Of a stretch of DNA of 21,387 nt, positions 20,339-21,387 are shown piece after piece. Below the pieces are notes generated by a model, which was not told where the DNA came from, ran no database searches, and was given only the letters and a program-made list of their open reading frames with translations. Each line of letters begins with the position of its first letter. The first letter of the stretch is position 1. Origin of the DNA: an uncultured Christensenellaceae bacterium (GTDB lineage Bacteria; Bacillota; Clostridia; Christensenellales; UBA3700). The translations under genes and the position numbers were made by a program. The stretch is taken from NCBI GenBank assembly GCA_902373595.1, contig CABKMX010000001.1:1-21387 (forward strand), in the 5' to 3' direction.

Positions 20339-21387
20339 ATGTACGAACTTCACAGCAAATTCAAGCCCTGCGGCGATCAGCCGCAGGCGATAGAGCAACT
20401 CATCCAAGGTGTCGAGGACGGGTTGCGCACGCAGGTGCTCTTGGGCGTGACCGGCAGCGGCAAGACGTTCACGATGGCGAACGTCATCGCGCGGCTCGAC
20501 CGCCCGGCGCTGGTCATTGCGCACAACAAGACGCTCGCCGCGCAATTGTGCAATGAGTTCCGCGAGTTTTTCCCCAACAACAGGGTCGAATATTTCGTTT
20601 CTTATTACGATTACTATCAGCCGGAGGCGTACATCCCCCGCACCGATACCTACATCGAAAAGGACTTGTCGATCAACGACGAGATAGACAAGCTGCGCCA
20701 CTCGGCGACAGGCGCGCTCTGCGAATCGCGCAATGTCATCGTCGTCGCGTCCGTGTCGTGCATTTACGGTCTCGGCGCGCCGCTCGAATACTATTCTCTC
20801 GCGGTGTCGCTGCGTCCCGGCATGACGATGGACAGAGAGGAGCTCATCGACAGGCTGATAGAGATACAGTACAAGCGCAGCGACATAGAGTTCGAGCGCG
20901 CGAGTTTCCGCGTGCGCGGCGACGTGGTCGAGGTGTTCCCGGTCGACAGTTCCGAGGTCGCGGTGAGGGTGGAATTTTGGGGCGATGAGATTGAGCGCAT
21001 CGTGCAGTTCGATCCGCTGACCGCAAAGCCGATCAGCGAGCTCAAACACATCAATCTCTTTCCGGCGAGCCACTATGTCGTCGAAAAGGAGAAAAAGGAC
21101 AAGGCGCTCGATCAAATCGGAAAGGACATGATCGAGTGTGTCAAGGAGTTTGAGGCGCAGGGCAAGCTGCTCGAAGCGCAGCGGCTCAGAGAGAGAGTGA
21201 GCTACGACATCGAGATGATCCGCGAGATGGGCTATTGCAGCGGCATCGAGAACTATTCGCGCTATTTTGACGGGCGCAGCCCCGGTCAGCCGCCGTACAC
21301 GCTGCTCGACTTTTTCCCAAAGGACTTTATTTTGTTCGTCGACGAGAGCCACATGACGCTGCCGCAACTGAGGGCGATGTACAACGG
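20339..21387 (+). CDS. uvrB: Excinuclease ABC subunit UvrB, N-terminal half (3' truncated by window edge)
   Basis: The first 349 of about 660 residues of the damage-verifying helicase of nucleotide excision repair, which receives DNA from UvrA and recruits UvrC. Visible are [13 protein letters not shown] (Q-motif region), Walker A G36-VTGSGKT43, the beta-hairpin segment [12 protein letters not shown] (89-100) that inserts between DNA strands, the SVSCIYGLG motif, the [12 protein letters not shown] segment, and the DESH box D335-H338. The ATG at 20339 follows the stop of the preceding gene by one base. No strong Shine-Dalgarno sequence precedes it, so coupling to the small membrane gene is likely. 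The reading frame runs off the window intact. Confidence 0.97.
   Translation, partial: MYELHSKFKPCGDQPQAIEQLIQGVEDGLRTQVLLGVTGSGKTFTMANVIARLDRPALVIAHNKTLAAQLCNEFREFFPNNRVEYFVSYYDYYQPEAYIPRTDTYIEKDLSINDEIDKLRHSATGALCESRNVIVVASVSCIYGLGAPLEYYSLAVSLRPGMTMDREELIDRLIEIQYKRSDIEFERASFRVRGDVVEVFPVDSSEVAVRVEFWGDEIERIVQFDPLTAKPISELKHINLFPASHYVVEKEKKDKALDQIGKDMIECVKEFEAQGKLLEAQRLRERVSYDIEMIREMGYCSGIENYSRYFDGRSPGQPPYTLLDFFPKDFILFVDESHMTLPQLRAMYN

Overview
The window reads as a chromosomal segment of an uncultured member of the Bacillota, most likely class Clostridia. The signs are AGGAGG-type ribosome binding sites, a PhoP-type TTTACA box, an ECF-type vitamin transporter subunit next to a type III pantothenate kinase, a single-chain alpha2 glycyl-tRNA synthetase, an MsmK/UgpC-type sugar ATPase and a small Cys/Gly-rich peptide of a kind seen in Clostridia. 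The DNA is moderately GC-rich with many GC-rich third positions. No insertion sequence, prophage, CRISPR array or rRNA was seen. Most of the window is ordinary housekeeping sequence, and the unusual items are small.

Layout. (1) 1-3112: the end of a sugar-use operon, with a 5'-truncated GH32 beta-fructosidase-like enzyme, a PfkB fructokinase and an MsmK/UgpC ATPase, closed by a strong terminator. (2) 3113-3442: a hairpin-rich non-coding stretch, then tRNA-Val(GAC) on the minus strand with its own promoter and terminator. (3) 3443-9996: the phosphate locus. A Pho box of three 11-bp-spaced hexamers and an extended -10 promoter precede pstS, a fused pstC-pstA, pstB, phoU, phoP and phoR, all co-directional and tightly packed. 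Transport, signalling and the likely transcriptional feedback are therefore in one unit. (4) 10061-12246: a CDF metal exporter with an MntE-like N-D-D-D site, a possible 41-codon ORF abutting it, and a short QueG-like iron-sulfur protein. (5) 12247-13497: two orphan small genes (a coiled coil with a DUF7662-like domain, and an 8-Cys 102-aa protein) with near-identical terminators and ribosome binding sites. (6) 13564-15924, minus strand: a SAM methyltransferase and glyS. (7) 16019-16604: a 53-aa protein with 11 Cys, and a 93-aa membrane protein. (8) 16649-18191: an ECF S component overlapping coaX, probably pantothenate uptake and phosphorylation. (9) 18232-21387: hom, two small proteins that look like a DNA-binding-type head plus a membrane tail, and the first half of uvrB.

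Two cross-cutting patterns stand out. Nearly every intergenic promoter has an extended -10 (TGN-TANNAT). At three unrelated genes (QueG-like, methyltransferase, 93-aa membrane protein) the -10 ends exactly 6 nt before the ATG with no ribosome binding site, which predicts leaderless mRNAs beside conventional Shine-Dalgarno genes. A second two-hexamer Pho-like box precedes the Cys-rich 102-aa orphan and may place it in the phosphate regulon.
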